Assembly (NCBI GenBank): GCA_963693085.1 | Contig: OY856409.1 | Location: 660,530,591 to 660,594,590, forward strand | Direction: 5' to 3' | From: Alisma plantago-aquatica | Taxonomy: Eukaryota; Streptophyta; Magnoliopsida; Alismatales; Alismataceae | Length of the DNA stretch: 64,000 bases | The notes under the pieces: generated by a model | The model's database searches: none | Told to the model about the DNA's origin: nothing | Seen by the model: only the letters and a program-made list of their open reading frames with translations | Shown: one piece after another, positions 33,700 to 46,600 of the stretch | How the letters are laid out: each line of letters starts with the position of its first letter | Numbering within the stretch: position 1 is the first letter of the stretch | Position numbers and translations under genes: made by a program

Positions 33700-35710
33700 A
33701 TCCCATATTTAGACTCTGGATGAGAACAGATCAACTAGTGAAGGGGTGGATCTTTGGCTCTCTCATAAAGGATGTTATGTGAGATACTATTGTCTATATA
33801 AGACTTCATCGGTGGTACAATGTTGCTATAGGCCTATTGTGTCAGTTTTCTATTAAGACGACTTACACTAAATAGAAAGTTTGTTGAATCCTTTCAATCA
33901 AGAGAGTCAAAATTGACATTGAGCTTTTGATTTTTCTTAAAGATAATGATTATTTTTCATTTATCTTAGAGATTTTATATCTATATGTGATCAATTGAAT
34001 GATATTGGATATGTTATGAATTAATAAGAAAGAGTGTGTACTCTCGTAAATGGCTTCAACAATCCTAAGTATGAAGGATTTGTATATATCCATGTTGGAA
34101 CCATTAATTCTTACCTACATTGAACTCAACTCATTTCATTATGATTTTGAACAAAGGAAGGCTAGAATAACTAGATCTAATCCTTGTTCTACTCTAACAA
34201 GACTATTCCATACTCCATTGCAAATCAAGTAACTTATAAAAGGTATAAATTAAGCAACCATATTATTTATACTTGGCGTGGACGAGGGTTAGGAAGAGGT
34301 AGAGGAACACAACTACATCCAAGGAATCATAGGGAGTCGCCCATTTCAGAATGGCCCCAACTCATGTCTCATGGTTGTGGTTTCAGACAAGATACTCCAA
34401 ATTCAAGTAATATTCAAGATAATACTGGTTGATAGTCTTTGTTTCAATCAAATCTATGGAAAGTATAGCCATGAGGAACTTAGGTTCTAGCATCACTATG
34501 AAAATTCTTATCAGAGTACTAACATATCAAAGAACCTAACCGACAACTTTGTAGCAACATTAAAAGCTCATAGAGTCAATTAGGTTGATCTCACTAAGTT
34601 CCACGTGGACTCATGAACCACTAGTCATGTTGTTCAATATCCAGTTATTATACACAAATTGTGGGTCTACAAAGGCATTGATTCTAGTATGGTTGAAAAT
34701 GGAAACAATATACCAATAACATATATACATATTGTTATTTTGATAGTATAATTGTTGTTCCTCTTGAACAAGTTCTTTTGGTGTTTGATATATAACATAA
34801 TTTGATATTTTTGTATAAACTAAGTTCTTGATTTCTATGATATTTTGTTTTAATTAACAATGCGGTCTATATCAAGTATATACAGACTCACAACACAACG
34901 ACCAAGGGTAGATGCGGTGTTGGATTGTACCTTCTAACTACAAGTCAACCAAATGTTCTTTTCCCAAATAGATTCAACAAAGTGTCTAGAGATCTTTGAC
35001 ATAAAATATTGAGATGACCTAATAAATTTATAGTTTGTCAAATATAACAGGAAAAAGCAATTACTAGTAGTTCAAAGTTCAATGAAATTTGTAATAGATG
35101 TGAAATTAGTTAGATCATGAAGTTTTGTATCGTACATAAGCACATTAGGTGTAGTATATCATTTCCAAAGGGCAAGGTGCATGTACCTTATTCTCATAAT
35201 TTCTCTTATTATGTCCTAATATCTAATGATTACACACCTATAGTTGGTACTTACCTATGAAAAATGTAAAAGGCTTCTATGACTTACTTGTCTTGTTCTA
35301 CAATATGGTAATTACCTAATTTTGGGTCAGTATATAAATTTTTAATGGTGATGGTGGAGATGAACTCTAATTCATCAAGTAAAGAATTTTCTTGATGTTA
35401 AAGGTATTATACATTTGTTATCATGTCTATGTGATTCATTCCAAAATATCAGTTGAAAGGAAACATAAACATGTTGTTGAATTGGATTAACTATGATGTT
35501 TCATGCTAGTTTACCCAAACATTACTAGGAAAAGGTTTTTGCCACCGAAATATATCTCATAAATAGATTACCTAATTTTATACTACATATGAAGTCCCAA
35601 TGTGGATTTCTATAAATGAAAAAGATGGTTATAATCATGTAAGAGTATTTGGTTCTCTTTATATCCTTATCTTTGTAATTACATATAGGACAAACTTGAT
35701 CCCAGATCCT
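33700..35710 (+). pseudogene. Copia gag-protease-integrase remnant
   Basis: Plus-strand fragments follow the Copia order. A gag segment (33720-34200) reads DQLVKGWIFGSLIKDV and later a LNSFHYDFEQ block. An Arg/Gly-rich nucleic-acid-binding stretch (34280) reads RGRGLGRGRG. A protease-like VDSXTTSHV lies at 34600. A GAG-pre-integrase motif with PNKFIVCQI is at 35010, and integrase fragments include VRVFGSLYILIFV near 35645. Stops and frameshifts are frequent. The sequence is replaced at 35711 by the inverted dispersed repeat, so the reverse transcriptase is missing. Confidence 0.7.
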
Positions 35711-37072
35711 TGTTGTAACATACTTGGTTTTGGGTGCTAATTCTACTCTTGATCTATGATTCAAGCTCTTTCTTGAACTTGAATTCATTTACAAAGTGAT
35801 CCTTATTGTAACCCTCATTGAGTTATCTTGATTAATATCATGTTATTAGACACTAAGTAGTCTACACTTGAATTTCTTTTTTATCAAAGAGTTAATTCTT
35901 CTCATCCTAAAAGTATTAGCAATCTAGTCCCATGACTTATCTTTTTGTGACATAAAATTCGACATCCTTGTGTTCTAATACTTTCAACAGACATTGTATT
36001 TTAATTATTCACAACATTTGAGAAATAATGGCTTCAAAGTAAATTTAAAATATTATTGATAATATTAGGTATAATTTTTTAGCAGATTATGATAGAAAAA
36101 TTTATAGACCAATTGATAACCATGAATTTGAGGATTTTCATCATATGTAGATAGTCCTCTGACTATTTTCCTCTAGTCCAAATTTCATTTTGTTTTTACT
36201 TTATTTGACCCTTCAATTAATTTGACAAAAACTTATATTGATTTACATCGATAGTATTCATTAATCCCTTCAATTAGCTATGTCCCAATCATTTCTTTTC
36301 ATGTAACACACCTTCTGCTCCCTCTCATCATGCACAGAGACAACATATGCCCTGAGACGTCATCCGTTCTTGGCCCCTCATTCTCCTTTCTTTATCTCCT
36401 CCTCCCCTGACCTAGACTTCACCATTCAAATGCTCCTCTCAAGCCCTCTCACTGTGATGATCCCTGAACTCTGGTCAGACTCCCCTTTGATTGCAACATT
36501 AATACAGTTAATGAAATGGTAGTAGTGACTATTGTGGACTGTGGCATCTCCTTCTCTCGAAACTCCCCTTCCCCACCATTAGACCAAATGGAAAGAGTGT
36601 TGTCGTGGGATTTCTCTCCCCAACTACAAAACCCTAAAGTCATCAAAGTGTATCCCATCAATACATCCCCTCCCCCTGACCAATAACGACGACGACGACC
36701 ATCACCAAAGTCGGAAGCCTCCACACGGCCAACCAAGACATGTTAATTACTGGCCCACTCCTTCTCTATATATTATACCTCGAAGAACAATAGAAGCATG
36801 CCCTTGTACTTTATAACCCTTGAACCACAACCATGGAAGGACAGAGTAGATCTACATCAAAGCTACAAAACCACCACAATTAGCTTCACCTCTACCCTGC
36901 CACCAACCTTCATCCTACCTAGATGCTAGAAAGCAATGAATAGGTCTCCACCCTTCGATCTATATAAGCAACTCCTCTTCCCATTAACACCATAACACCT
37001 AGGAATCACAAACGACACTAGTGCCCATTGAAATTGGAGACCCTACAACATGAATGGCTTAGATGGATGAAT
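35711..37072 (+). repeat. Dispersed repeat copy 2, Gypsy LTR-like
   Basis: It begins TGTTGTAACATAC and aligns with the minus strand of 9036-7705 throughout. Examples are AATTTAAAATATTATTGATA near 36045, TCTTTTCATGTAACACAC near 36300 and GGAGACCCTACAACA near 37040. It interrupts Copia integrase coding sequence. I infer an LTR, but the Copia frame does not resume after it, so a simple solo-LTR insertion is not proven. Confidence 0.6.
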
Positions 37073-37646
37073 ATGTTGATCGTTCTCGAATAGGAGCCTC
37101 ACCACTATCATACATCTATGACCCTACCACTCTTTGGTTAACCTCCATCCAATACATAAGTGATTAAAGAACTAGCAAAAAAACTTTGCCATCCTCATTG
37201 AAACTCGCCTACAACAAAGCCAGTGACCTGCAATGGATGAAGCAATCCAAAATGACCAAACGAGACCTCTGTAAGCCTTTTCCAACTCCATCCAATCACT
37301 TTCCCCAACACCATATATCATAGTTGGAGAACATTAGACTGTCTTCATTCTCAATGATGGCCCAGTCGGACCCTAACAACCTATAAATCCACCACCATCC
37401 TTGTCGAAAAAATAGCTCAATACTCCGGTGAAATCTTCTCCAACAAATACAATTCTATTGCCTTGAGTCCTCAGACTGGAAGGATTCTACGTGGCTTCAT
37501 GGGAATCTTGTTGCTTGAAAATAAATAGCCCACACAAAGGATGGTCATGATTAATAGACTCACCCACCAATGATCACCCTAAACCCTACACATTGTAAGT
37601 TAATAGTCCAGCCTTTCCAGTGCATCTTTCATCTGTATAAAGGACA
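37073..37646. other. Unrecognised segment
   Basis: This is somewhat CT-rich sequence between the dispersed repeat and the L1 ORF1 remnant. No motif is recognised. It could be the remainder of the repeat, which is cut off in the other copy. Confidence 0.35.
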
Positions 37647-38027
37647 TTAAAATTTTGTTATAATATAAGAGATTAGATGATAATAATGATGTCCCAATAT
37701 AATGTCTAGTAATGATGGTGGCCAAGATCGGGCCATAGTATGATTCAGGTCGTTTACAATTTCTTTAGGTGTGTTTGAGCTATCAATCATATTTTCCTTT
37801 GAGTTTTCATCGATGATATCCTTCAAAATAAGCCATTTTTGATCTACAATGTCTATATTCCGCTTACGTTTCCACACTTTTTCCATCTTCTCATTGTTTG
37901 AACTTGTTTCCACTCAACCCTGGTCATCTCCTATACGGGTGGCTACGGTCTATGGCTGCTCTTCATTTTCGAGGTTTGCAAATCTATTATTGTTGGTGTT
38001 TGCTTATGTGTCTGGAGGTTTCTCTAT
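37647..38027 (-). pseudogene. L1 ORF1 remnant, C-terminal part
   Basis: The minus strand has an 88-codon frame (37647-37913; METSSNNEKMEKVWKRKR) that is basic and low in hydrophobics, like the tail of plant L1 ORF1. On its upstream side it is interrupted by the MITE at 38028-38369 and continues beyond. It is part of one ORF1 now spread over 22 kb. Confidence 0.5.
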
Positions 38028-38369
38028 GGGCACGTTTGGTTAGCAGGATTTATTGAAATCATGTATTCTGTCCATCCTGCATTATTGAAATACTACATTC
38101 TCAAAATCCTGCAAAGTAAAATTTTATGTTTGGTTTGCTGGATTTTGTAAGTGTGGGATTTATTTTTTTTCGTGTCTACCATCTTGTCCATGATGGATTT
38201 TGGCGTCCCGGAGAATTTTGATGGAGATCAAAATGCGGGATTTCTATTATGTTTGAAAATCCCGGGATTAGCCTCATTTCTCCAATCCTGCAAACCAAAC
38301 ATAAAATTTGTTGAACTGGAGTCCAAAATACAATCCAATACGGCAAAATCCAGGTAAACAAACATGCCC
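38028..38369. mobile_element. 342-bp MITE with GGGCAYGTTTG termini
   Basis: The inverted termini share GGGCAYGTTTGKTTA, and the interior has complementary GCAGGATT/AATCCTGC and CAAACATAAAAT/ATTTTATGTTTG blocks. The 3-bp duplication TAT is on both sides (38025-38027, 38370-38372). The ends resemble Tourist/PIF-type MITEs, although TAT is not the usual TWA target. It disrupts the L1 ORF1 remnant. Confidence 0.8.
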
Positions 38370-38372
38370 TAT

Positions 38373-38837
38373 GTGTTTCAACTACCTTAAGCACCGCGTC
38401 TACCTGCCGCCATTTCTTATTTTTTGGTGCGAGTCGTCCCATCTAGCATCGCCCCCATTCAGATCAGTTTCTCTAGTATGGATCTTGGCCTACAGACAAT
38501 ACTTAGCATTGTATCCTATTTTACCACAAATGGAGCAGGTGTCGGGAGCAACCTCATATTCCAACTTGTATTCAATGTCGTTTCTCAGGATAGATGAGCA
38601 AAAAGTTTTTGTTATGTCGATCTCAATTGCCAATCTAGTGAATTTATTTTTGCTAAGAAGGTAGTTTGGTTGTCATCTTAATTGATCTTCCCAATGCGAG
38701 ACGTATATATTGGAAGAGTTTTGAGACATAGAGATGCAGTGGTAGGTCCCTGTCACAAACCCAAGTTACCACATGTTTAGGCATGTCTTTAGACGGTTTG
38801 AAGATCAGCAACCAGTCGCATACGGCAAGGCATCACC
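38373..38837 (-). pseudogene. L1 ORF1 remnant with DUF4283 end and zinc knuckle
   Basis: Minus-strand fragments read KPSKDMPKHVVTWVCDRDLP then LHLYVSKLFQYIR (end of the DUF4283 RNA-binding domain). They continue with LAIEIDITKTF and then EYEVAPDTCSICGKIGYNAK with YC (38496-38537), a CX2CX4HX4C knuckle in which the His is Asn. Order and spacing match plant L1 ORF1 proteins. Stops and frameshifts are present. It is bounded by the MITE on one side and by the hAT element on the other. Confidence 0.75.
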
Positions 38838-39450
38838 TAGCGGTGAGCATCGTCCCTCACCAGACCGAAGACCGATTTAAGAAATATTTTGGATCGTAGA
38901 CCGGACCGTTTCGAGGTAGGACCAGACCGGGACTGGACCGTTTTGAGATAGGCCTGGACCGGGACCGGACCGTTTTGAGATAGGCCTGGACCGGGACCGG
39001 ACCGTTTCGAGGTAGGACTGGACCGTTTGGACCGGACCGTTTGGACCGTAATTAGTCTTTTTTTACATTTTTTACAACTTATTTAATTGTAGAAATTGAT
39101 AATCTTAGTCACTTGTAACAATTATATAACAGAAATAGCATAAATGTACACTAGTAGTGCTTATATATGTACTTTATTTGTACTTGTTATATAATATACT
39201 TATAAATATATATGTATTTTATATAAAAACTAATCTACGGTCTGGTCCACGGTTGGACCGATTTTGGACTGGCCCGGACCGAAGATCGAATTTGCCAAAA
39301 TATCCAGACCGTGGACTGGACCGAAGACCGAACCCCCCAAAATTTTCGGACCGTTGACCGGACCGAACTCAAAATGGACCGAACCAGACCAAACCGAACT
39401 GACCGGTCTGGTCCGGTTTTACAGTCTAGACCATTATTTGCTCACCCCTA
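38838..39450 (-). mobile_element. hAT-type MITE, copy B, 613 bp
   Basis: The termini are TAGCGGTGAGCA (left) and TAGGGGTGAGCA (right, read inward). The 8-bp target duplication GCATCACC is perfect (38830-38837, 39451-39458). Dense GGACCGGACCG repeats fill both halves. The middle (39050-39230) matches copy A, where the retroposed insert sits at the corresponding CTAGTATAAATATTT region. It is inserted in the L1 ORF1 remnant. Confidence 0.9.
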
Positions 39451-39553
39451 GCATCACCCAAAGAGTTTCCAAAGTCCTCTCGTCATAGTAATCTCAGACA
39501 TCCTTGGAGAAGAGTTGGACAACATAATGCCCCATGTTTACATGTTGAACCTT
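39451..39553 (-). pseudogene. L1 ORF1 remnant, middle of DUF4283
   Basis: The minus strand reads KVQHVNMGHYVVQLFSKDV, then ERTLETLW, the mid-part of the DUF4283 domain. It joins the piece at 38373-38837 once the hAT element is removed, and the piece at 59546 onward once the CACTA block is removed. Confidence 0.65.
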
Positions 39554-40139
39554 CACTACAACAGAATGGGGATATGGCATTAGTTATATTTTTAAGGAAA
39601 AGTGACACTAGTATCTATAGCGTCAGATATAAGTAGACAACCGCTGTGGATTGACCAGTCGAGAAAATACGGGTTGCACTTTATTTTTCTGTCGGTTTGT
39701 TATCATAAAAACCGACATTATATATCACCTGAGAAAATAAAGTTTCACACAAAATATGGCATTTTATTTGACTCCAAAAAAACCTACGTAGTCGGTTATT
39801 ATTAAAATTACCAACAGGATAAAGTGATACACACTATCTGTCCTACGGGAAACAATTGATCTTTTTCAATGGTTGTTTTGGTAGCAACCAACGAGGAAGA
39901 TGTTTGTGCCATGCAACCCACGAAAATTTTCCCACCCCACTTCATATTTCTCGGTGGCTTTTTGTAATAAACTGACGGTGTATGTATCATTGGGTTGTGG
40001 AGTTAGGCAGCGGTTTGTCAACGACAACCGACGAGAATGTTGTATGTATGTCGGAAGGTTTTATTTTGTAACCAATAAGGACATTCCTAGGTTGTCCGTT
40101 TTAAATATAATTGTCGAGATAAGTCTTACTTAATCCTAT

Positions 40140-40480
40140 GAGAAACCCTCCCCCTACCTGCATTTCTCTGTGAAGCTATACTGCTCTGGCTATTTTACGA
40201 TTGCTCTCCTAGTTCCTTCCTCTGATGTGCGCCTCCAGATCTTCCTCTGTCAGTTCCTTCATGCGTTGTTGCTTCCTCTTCCTCTATCAGTTCCATCTCC
40301 AGCCTCCTCATCGTTGATGCTCCTGCATCACCGCTTCTTCTTCCTCCTCTTGCAGGTGCGCTCTGCCGCCGCCACTGTTACTATTGTTCGTGACAGGTGG
40401 CCTCTTTTGCAACTCTAGTAGGTGCGCGAGCCTCCTCTAACACCAAACCTCCTTCAATTCCAGGTTATTACGACAGATGT
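40140..40480 (+). other. Pyrimidine-rich leader-like block of the CACTA
   Basis: This CT-rich block follows the left subterminal repeats, as in the smaller CACTA at 20330-20775. The 82-codon frame here is Leu/Ser/Pro low complexity. I infer an untranslated promoter-proximal region. Confidence 0.4.
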
Positions 40481-41358
40481 GGCCTCTCTTCCTTGTAATT
40501 TCTCCTTCCCTAGATAGTTCTCAATCTCTCTTTCCCATCTCTTCCTTCCTCCTCTCTCCCCCTTCCCCTGCCCTTCATAATTTCTTCTCAATTGAGAAGA
40601 AACTGTAAAGGATAGGGGAAGGAGGAGAGAGGAGGAAGGAGGAGAGTGGGATGGGAGATTGAGATAAAAAATTTCAAAATTATTAAATTGTGATGAAATT
40701 GAATTAATGGAGATTAATTTCAATTTGTAGTGACATATTAAATATCAAAATTGTGATGAAATATAATTACATTGTGATGAATTGTATGATGGTGATGAAA
40801 AATAATTAGATTGTGATGAATTTTATGATTTTGATGAATGCATATATGTAATCATGTATTTAATGATGGTTCATGCTAAATTATGCAATCAAATAAATAT
40901 TTAATGATGATCTCATCTATGTTGTAATGATTATGCTTATATGAAAAATGAATCTAAATAAACTTGATATGACAATGATGTTTATGTCGACTCTAAATTA
41001 ACTCTAGATTTGTGAACAAATCCAATTTTTTAAATAAACCTTAATTTGTGAATAAACCCTAATTTAGCCTAGAAACCCAACTGAAATTTACTCATTAGGA
41101 GCAAACCTTGGATAGTCCCTGGTTTAGGACTGTTCTCACTTAGGATGTAAGTGTATAATGTGTGTTTGATATAATTTCCCCTTTGTTTTATCGGTACATA
41201 CATAGGTGGGTATTTTCCCATCTACATCGATGTACTTGAAGAACTATGGGGAAATGATGTCGAAATATATTGAAATTGAACACACATTATGCACTTACTG
41301 GTGAGATGAAGTGCTCAAGAATGGGCTAGGTGGTACAAATTCATGAATATGAATGCTA
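40481..41358. other. CACTA interior, non-coding
   Basis: This is AT-rich sequence with scattered TGATGAA repeats and a short AGGAGAGAGGAGGAAGGAGG purine tract (around 40620-40655). No coding motif is seen. It probably represents the first intron or leader of the CACTA transposase gene. Confidence 0.4.
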
Positions 41359-41363
41359 CTAGA

Positions 41364-43612
41364 TGTAGGGTTTTAGGGGAGACAGAGAAGGCAGCGGAAA
41401 CAAAAAATTTTTCTCCCCAAACCCATACCGAGGAAACGCGTCAATGTCTATACAATAGGAAAGGATGGTTTGTGGAATCATACCTTGTCCCGAGGCTTGC
41501 TCGGTGACAATACCTCGCGCAATGCGCGGTCTTCAACTCCGGTCTTGGACGACGTCTGTGCAGCTCCTGGTCACACCGGGACTGACGACTCCTCCTCCTA
41601 CCGGACTGTCAGATGACAGTTGTCCTCCTAAACGGCAGTGTCCTCCCGCCTCTGTAGTAGTCCACACGGACCACCTGGAACTCCACTCTCCTTGTCCCAC
41701 AAGGAAGTGGAAGGAGTCGCACCCTCCTGTTGACGTACTAGTCGCCAACACACTCTCATGCTACCAGTTGCAACTGCAGTTGTCCTTCCCTTGCTGCACC
41801 TCCCTTTGCGGGAAGCACTTGCTCGGGATCTCTCACGGTTACCAAAACCAGAGAGAATGACAACTTCGCAAAGCAACCGGCTTGCATTGAGTTGTACTTT
41901 GAGAAGCCCCCAATACCCCTATATATATAGGCGGGTCATGGGACAGGGTTCTCTGTGCCCGACAATAGGGGACTAAAAGCAGGAGTAGAAGGGTTCGAGA
42001 ATTTTCCACAAAAAGCAACCGGTTCGCAACTTGAAATGATCGGTTCACAACTGAACCGATCGGTTCGGCCATTGAGCCGATCGGTTGGACCTGAGCCGAT
42101 CGTTTGGGGCACTCCAACCGATCGGTTGGTGCCCTGAACCGATCGGTTCATGGTCCTAATCCGGCTCAAAAAGACTTTCCTTGTTTCATTCTCAATTGGT
42201 ATCGTATACCAATGTTATTCCCAATCGAATTGGGCAATTTGAAACCAAAGGAAAATTCTTGCCGACATGACTTTCCCAACTGGTCGGTTGCACCAGTTGA
42301 GCCGATCGGTTCAACTCTTGAACCGTTCGTTTCAACCTGGGCATGAGCCGATCGGCCTGGACACTCCAGCTGACCGGTTCAGCACCTCAGCCGACCGGTT
42401 CATCACATGAGCCGATCGGTTGGGAGCACAGGTTGGGCAAAATCAGTCAATTGCGATTTCAATCAATTCGATACTCCAATCAATGCGTCCAACACCTTGA
42501 ACCATATGATATTGAGCTATCGACTGATTGAGTGTTTAATTGAACTACTAAACTCCTTTAGTAATCAATCTAAACATTGCTTTGTGGACAAAACTCCTCT
42601 TCCAGGTTAAATCCTATGTGTGTGACCCTGTAGGTCCATTTCACGTTGGCAGTGAAAGTCCATAACACTTATGACTTCACAAGCAAAGAGCGGTGCCTAG
42701 TCACACATCAGTGCTACCCAAGTGAAAGTAGAAAGTTGGAGAACAACTTTCATCCTACAATCCGTGAATGGTGTTACAGTGAATGTATAATTCCTTTGTC
42801 ACTGATATCCTGAATGAACTCAAGGCATGGAACAGTCATCCTGTCAACGTTCATTCACTTTCTTGATCTCAGAGCAGATTGAACGAGATATGTATGACAT
42901 CAATATCACATACTGATTCACACATGCGTGTGCACGCCTATCTCAATCCTACTCATCAAGTGGCCTTGGATATCAAACTCCCTCAGGAGGGACAAATCCC
43001 ATATCTATCACTCACCCCTCAAAAGCCCCATGTGTCAAAGCCACCCAATCATCACCTTTATAACAACCCATGTTTCAGGACTGCGTTTGATGATGTCAAA
43101 GTGTGCCCAACGACATGTGTTGAGTGTAGTGATTTCAGGTCAAAGAATCACACTCACCGCCATCACTGTGAGTACTGACTGTGACTACCATCTCATGGTT
43201 CCATGTGTCAAACTCACGGTGGGTCTGTTCGGTACCTTGTTCTCTAACAAGTACCTATGTGTTTGGTTTGATATCTCTATATCATGACTAATGAGATTCT
43301 GTCATCAACCAACACCACAATCTAGTCTTGTGTGTCATTGCTGTCTATCTACCTTCCATAATGACATCCGACTAGGGACATAACAAGAATGTACAAACTC
43401 TTAGCATCCGTATGATCTCATTGTTCAGGTCATGAACCTGAAGGCATACGTCATTGAGTACTGTCATTCTCTAGACATTCAATCTGTTCTATCACTATCT
43501 CATATGACTGAACCAGAAAGAATTGGAAGCTTGCCTTTGATGTTTATCAAATCAATCTTAATGTATCCCACCAATCATCCCATGATTGTCTCTCAGGGCA
43601 TACATACCAACA
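41364..43612 (-). repeat. 3' LTR of the Copia in CACTA
   Basis: The plus-strand sequence begins TGTAGGGTTTTAGGGG and ends CATACATACCAACA. It is the left member of the pair. Positions 42017-42424 hold an array of palindromic AACCGATCGGTT-type motifs. The purine-rich CAAGTGGGAGTC lies just inside on the minus strand (43613-43624) and fits a polypurine tract. Open frames inside occur in parallel in both LTRs and are not genes. Confidence 0.93.
42017..42424. repeat. Array of GATCGGTT palindromes in the left LTR
   Basis: About fifteen copies of CCGATCGGTT or one-base variants (CCGACCGGTT, CCGGTCGTTT) occur, many as perfect palindromes (AACCGATCGGTT), at 15-45 base spacing. The same array is in the right LTR (48888-49297) and a third cluster lies in the leader (47585-47775). 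The spacers are not identical, so this is neither a satellite nor CRISPR. Confidence 0.9.
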
Positions 43613-46600
43613 GACTCCCACTTGCACTGCGAGCCAATCACCCTTGAATCATATTCATAGTAATCTTCAAACATGTCCCACATGTTACAGTGCTCTAGTG
43701 CGAACATAGTGAGTAATGGCAACACCTTGCCAAAGTCTGTATAAATTGCATGTCTCTCATCTCTTCGCTGTACGTCACACGTATGAGATGGAGTTGCCGT
43801 AATATGCGATCTAATATTCCTTTGCTAACCTTTAGCCACATTGCATGATCAAGGATTCCAGACTTGTCATCAATGACCGGAATATCTATAAGTTCATCTC
43901 ATGAACTTCTAGATCCATATAGTATCCACTGATGTTCTCTAACACACGGATACTCGGCATTTCCTTTTAAATGGTTTTATTGGAACATTTCCAATAATCA
44001 ACAAACTTTCACTTTTATACATCCTATGTATATTTTGCAATCAATTTTCTGTCCTTTCGGAAGTTCGCATCAATGTAACTCTTTACATCGAACTCTTCCT
44101 TATCTCCATAGAACTAGTACTTCCCAAGTACTTATCAAGTTCTTATGGTATTCCAGTAACCTTTACTGGAAGTAGACAGACATCCACTCGTCATGTCCTA
44201 CATACGAGTTATCAGGATGAGCACATCATATTGCCATGTCCTACATACAAGACGATGAATGCGTTTTATTCTTGCCATGTCATTTATGCAAGACAATGGG
44301 ATGATTACATACATGATAGATCCATATCTATTCTTAGTGTTCCCATTCTTCATAAGAATTGGACACTTGGCCTTGGGATATTAATATCCATATAACATGG
44401 ACAAGTTTTCTCCCACTGAATCTGTGCATACTGAACCCTTCAGTACAGATTGCCAATGTATGCTCTCTCTTTTCAGGTCAAGAGGTTTTCGAGAACTATC
44501 TCTATAGATCTCTATTCCTATCACATAGGAAACATCTCTATCTTCCTTAAAGATAATTTCCACTTTTGGATTTCCATTCTAGAACAATTCCATTTCACAT
44601 CAATATGTGGAATGTGAATACTCTCCCACTAAATCACAGATCCCTTCTTTATCTTTGACATATCAGTCAAACCCTTTGACTATATCATCAAAGTAAAGAT
44701 CCAATTTTGAGTTGCTTATACTCAATCAATCACATTGATTAGTCCATTGTAACTTATAGACTTCATTTGCATTAGTGGATTCATAAACCTTATAGGTTGT
44801 GTCACGTACACATCCTTGTTTTATTCCTCATAGGAATGTGGTTTTAGTATCCATATGCCAAATGTCTCAGTCATTAAGTTGCAATCATCCTTCTCAAAAT
44901 GTTATCCATGTGTCTTAACACTTAAGACTCATTTGCACTTATGGATTTCATCCAATGAGTGCTACCATCAAGGTCATACCTTATAGTTCACATGGAAATC
45001 ATTTAGGATGTAATGGTCTTATACCATAACTCAAAATCTGATTCCTCATATTCATCTAGATAGTTGACTCATCATATGAACAACTCATCACATAGATAAT
45101 TGAGGTGTATCTATCAAGAATATAAGAATTCACAACCCTTATGATTCTTAATGTCCTTTATTAGTGTGGGGTATTCTTTTATTAAGAAGAATTCAGTTAT
45201 TTGATAATCATTCTCTAACTCCTTAGAGTATGATTCCTTCTTGATTTAGACATCACCATGCCTTAAACATGAGTTCACTATGATACACTATCATAATCAC
45301 TCATAAGGATCTCAAACATTTGGTCCAAGTATTTCATTCATTGATCTCATCAAGAATTAATACTTTACCAAATTTGTACTTCATCTATGACAATCTTGAA
45401 CACTTCAAGATGTTCATATTGGTATTTCTCTAAACACCATTTGAAGTATTAGCATTTGTTCCAATTGGTATGTAAATACATCACATGTATTATACCTAAT
45501 AGGATAATCACTCTCCCACTACCTTTAGTGAAGATTGATTAATCATGTCCAAGATATTCATGTCTCTTAATGGTTCTCTAACCAAAAGAGTCTAGGTTTA
45601 TCCATCATATGGAAACTAGAAATGAATTTCTCATGATTGATGCTAATTTGATTGTTTGAGTTATCAATAACTTTAGGTATCATTTTATCTTATGCATACC
45701 ATGTATCACAAGATAAACAAGGCATTGCCACAAAGATCATATCTTTAAGATTGAAACATCGACTTTATTAATTGCCATCATTGTCATACAATATGCAATA
45801 ATAAAGTGTTTCTATCTATTGGCAATATATGAAATAGCACTTCTCAACTCTATTTCGTGCCCTTTAGGCTGAAATAAACTGAAAGATACTCCTATCTATG
45901 GCCGCAACACTTGCTCCAATGATGGGTACTTCTTTCTTGGTCCTTTCACAAAGGCCATCACTTCTTTGCGGATATTGCATATCATATATGACATATCCAT
46001 ATTTTGGTATCATATACCTCGGATAAAGAAGTGGTTCATTTCATGATACCTTAGGTGGAGATCTCCATCCCCTCCTTCATCTTCTTTTGTTCTTCCAGAT
46101 TTAGAGGGCAGTTCCCTCATACACCCTTTCCCCATGTGCCTTGAGGCTGAAGATGGCTTGGATTGTTGGCTAGCATCAGAACACTTCTTAGCTTTGCCCT
46201 TGCCCTTGCCCTTAAGACTTACCTTTTCTTTGATCACATCAAAGACTATGGTTTGTCTTTCTTTATCTTTGCCTCTACTATCCTCAACATGTCCAACAAC
46301 TCTGTCAACGCTTGTCAAAGTTGTTCATGTTGTAGCTTATCATGAATTGTATGATTCTCACAACATTTGTAGTATCATACCAATAGCCAACTCTTGGCTC
46401 AGAGGGAATCCTTCTTAATCAGGTTTTCCACATACCCAATCACATTGAGTGTGTGAATACCTTACTGGATCTCCTTCTGTCATGACATACTAGGACAGTA
46501 TCTTGGAGACATCATATGTCTCATGTTGTCTCTGCAACTCATAGTTCAGAGAACACAACATCAAGCACTCCTCATCAATGTCATCCTCGGTATGCTTCCA

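Noticed and set aside
42017..42424. Regularly recurring GATCGGTT motif as a CRISPR-like array
   Set aside because: Spacing is irregular, the repeat is only about 12 bases and palindromic, and the setting is a plant LTR.
41465..43287. Several 60-140 codon frames, repeated almost identically at 48338-50158
   Set aside because: They lie inside the two LTR copies, overlap each other on both strands and carry no domain; the duplication is due to the LTRs.
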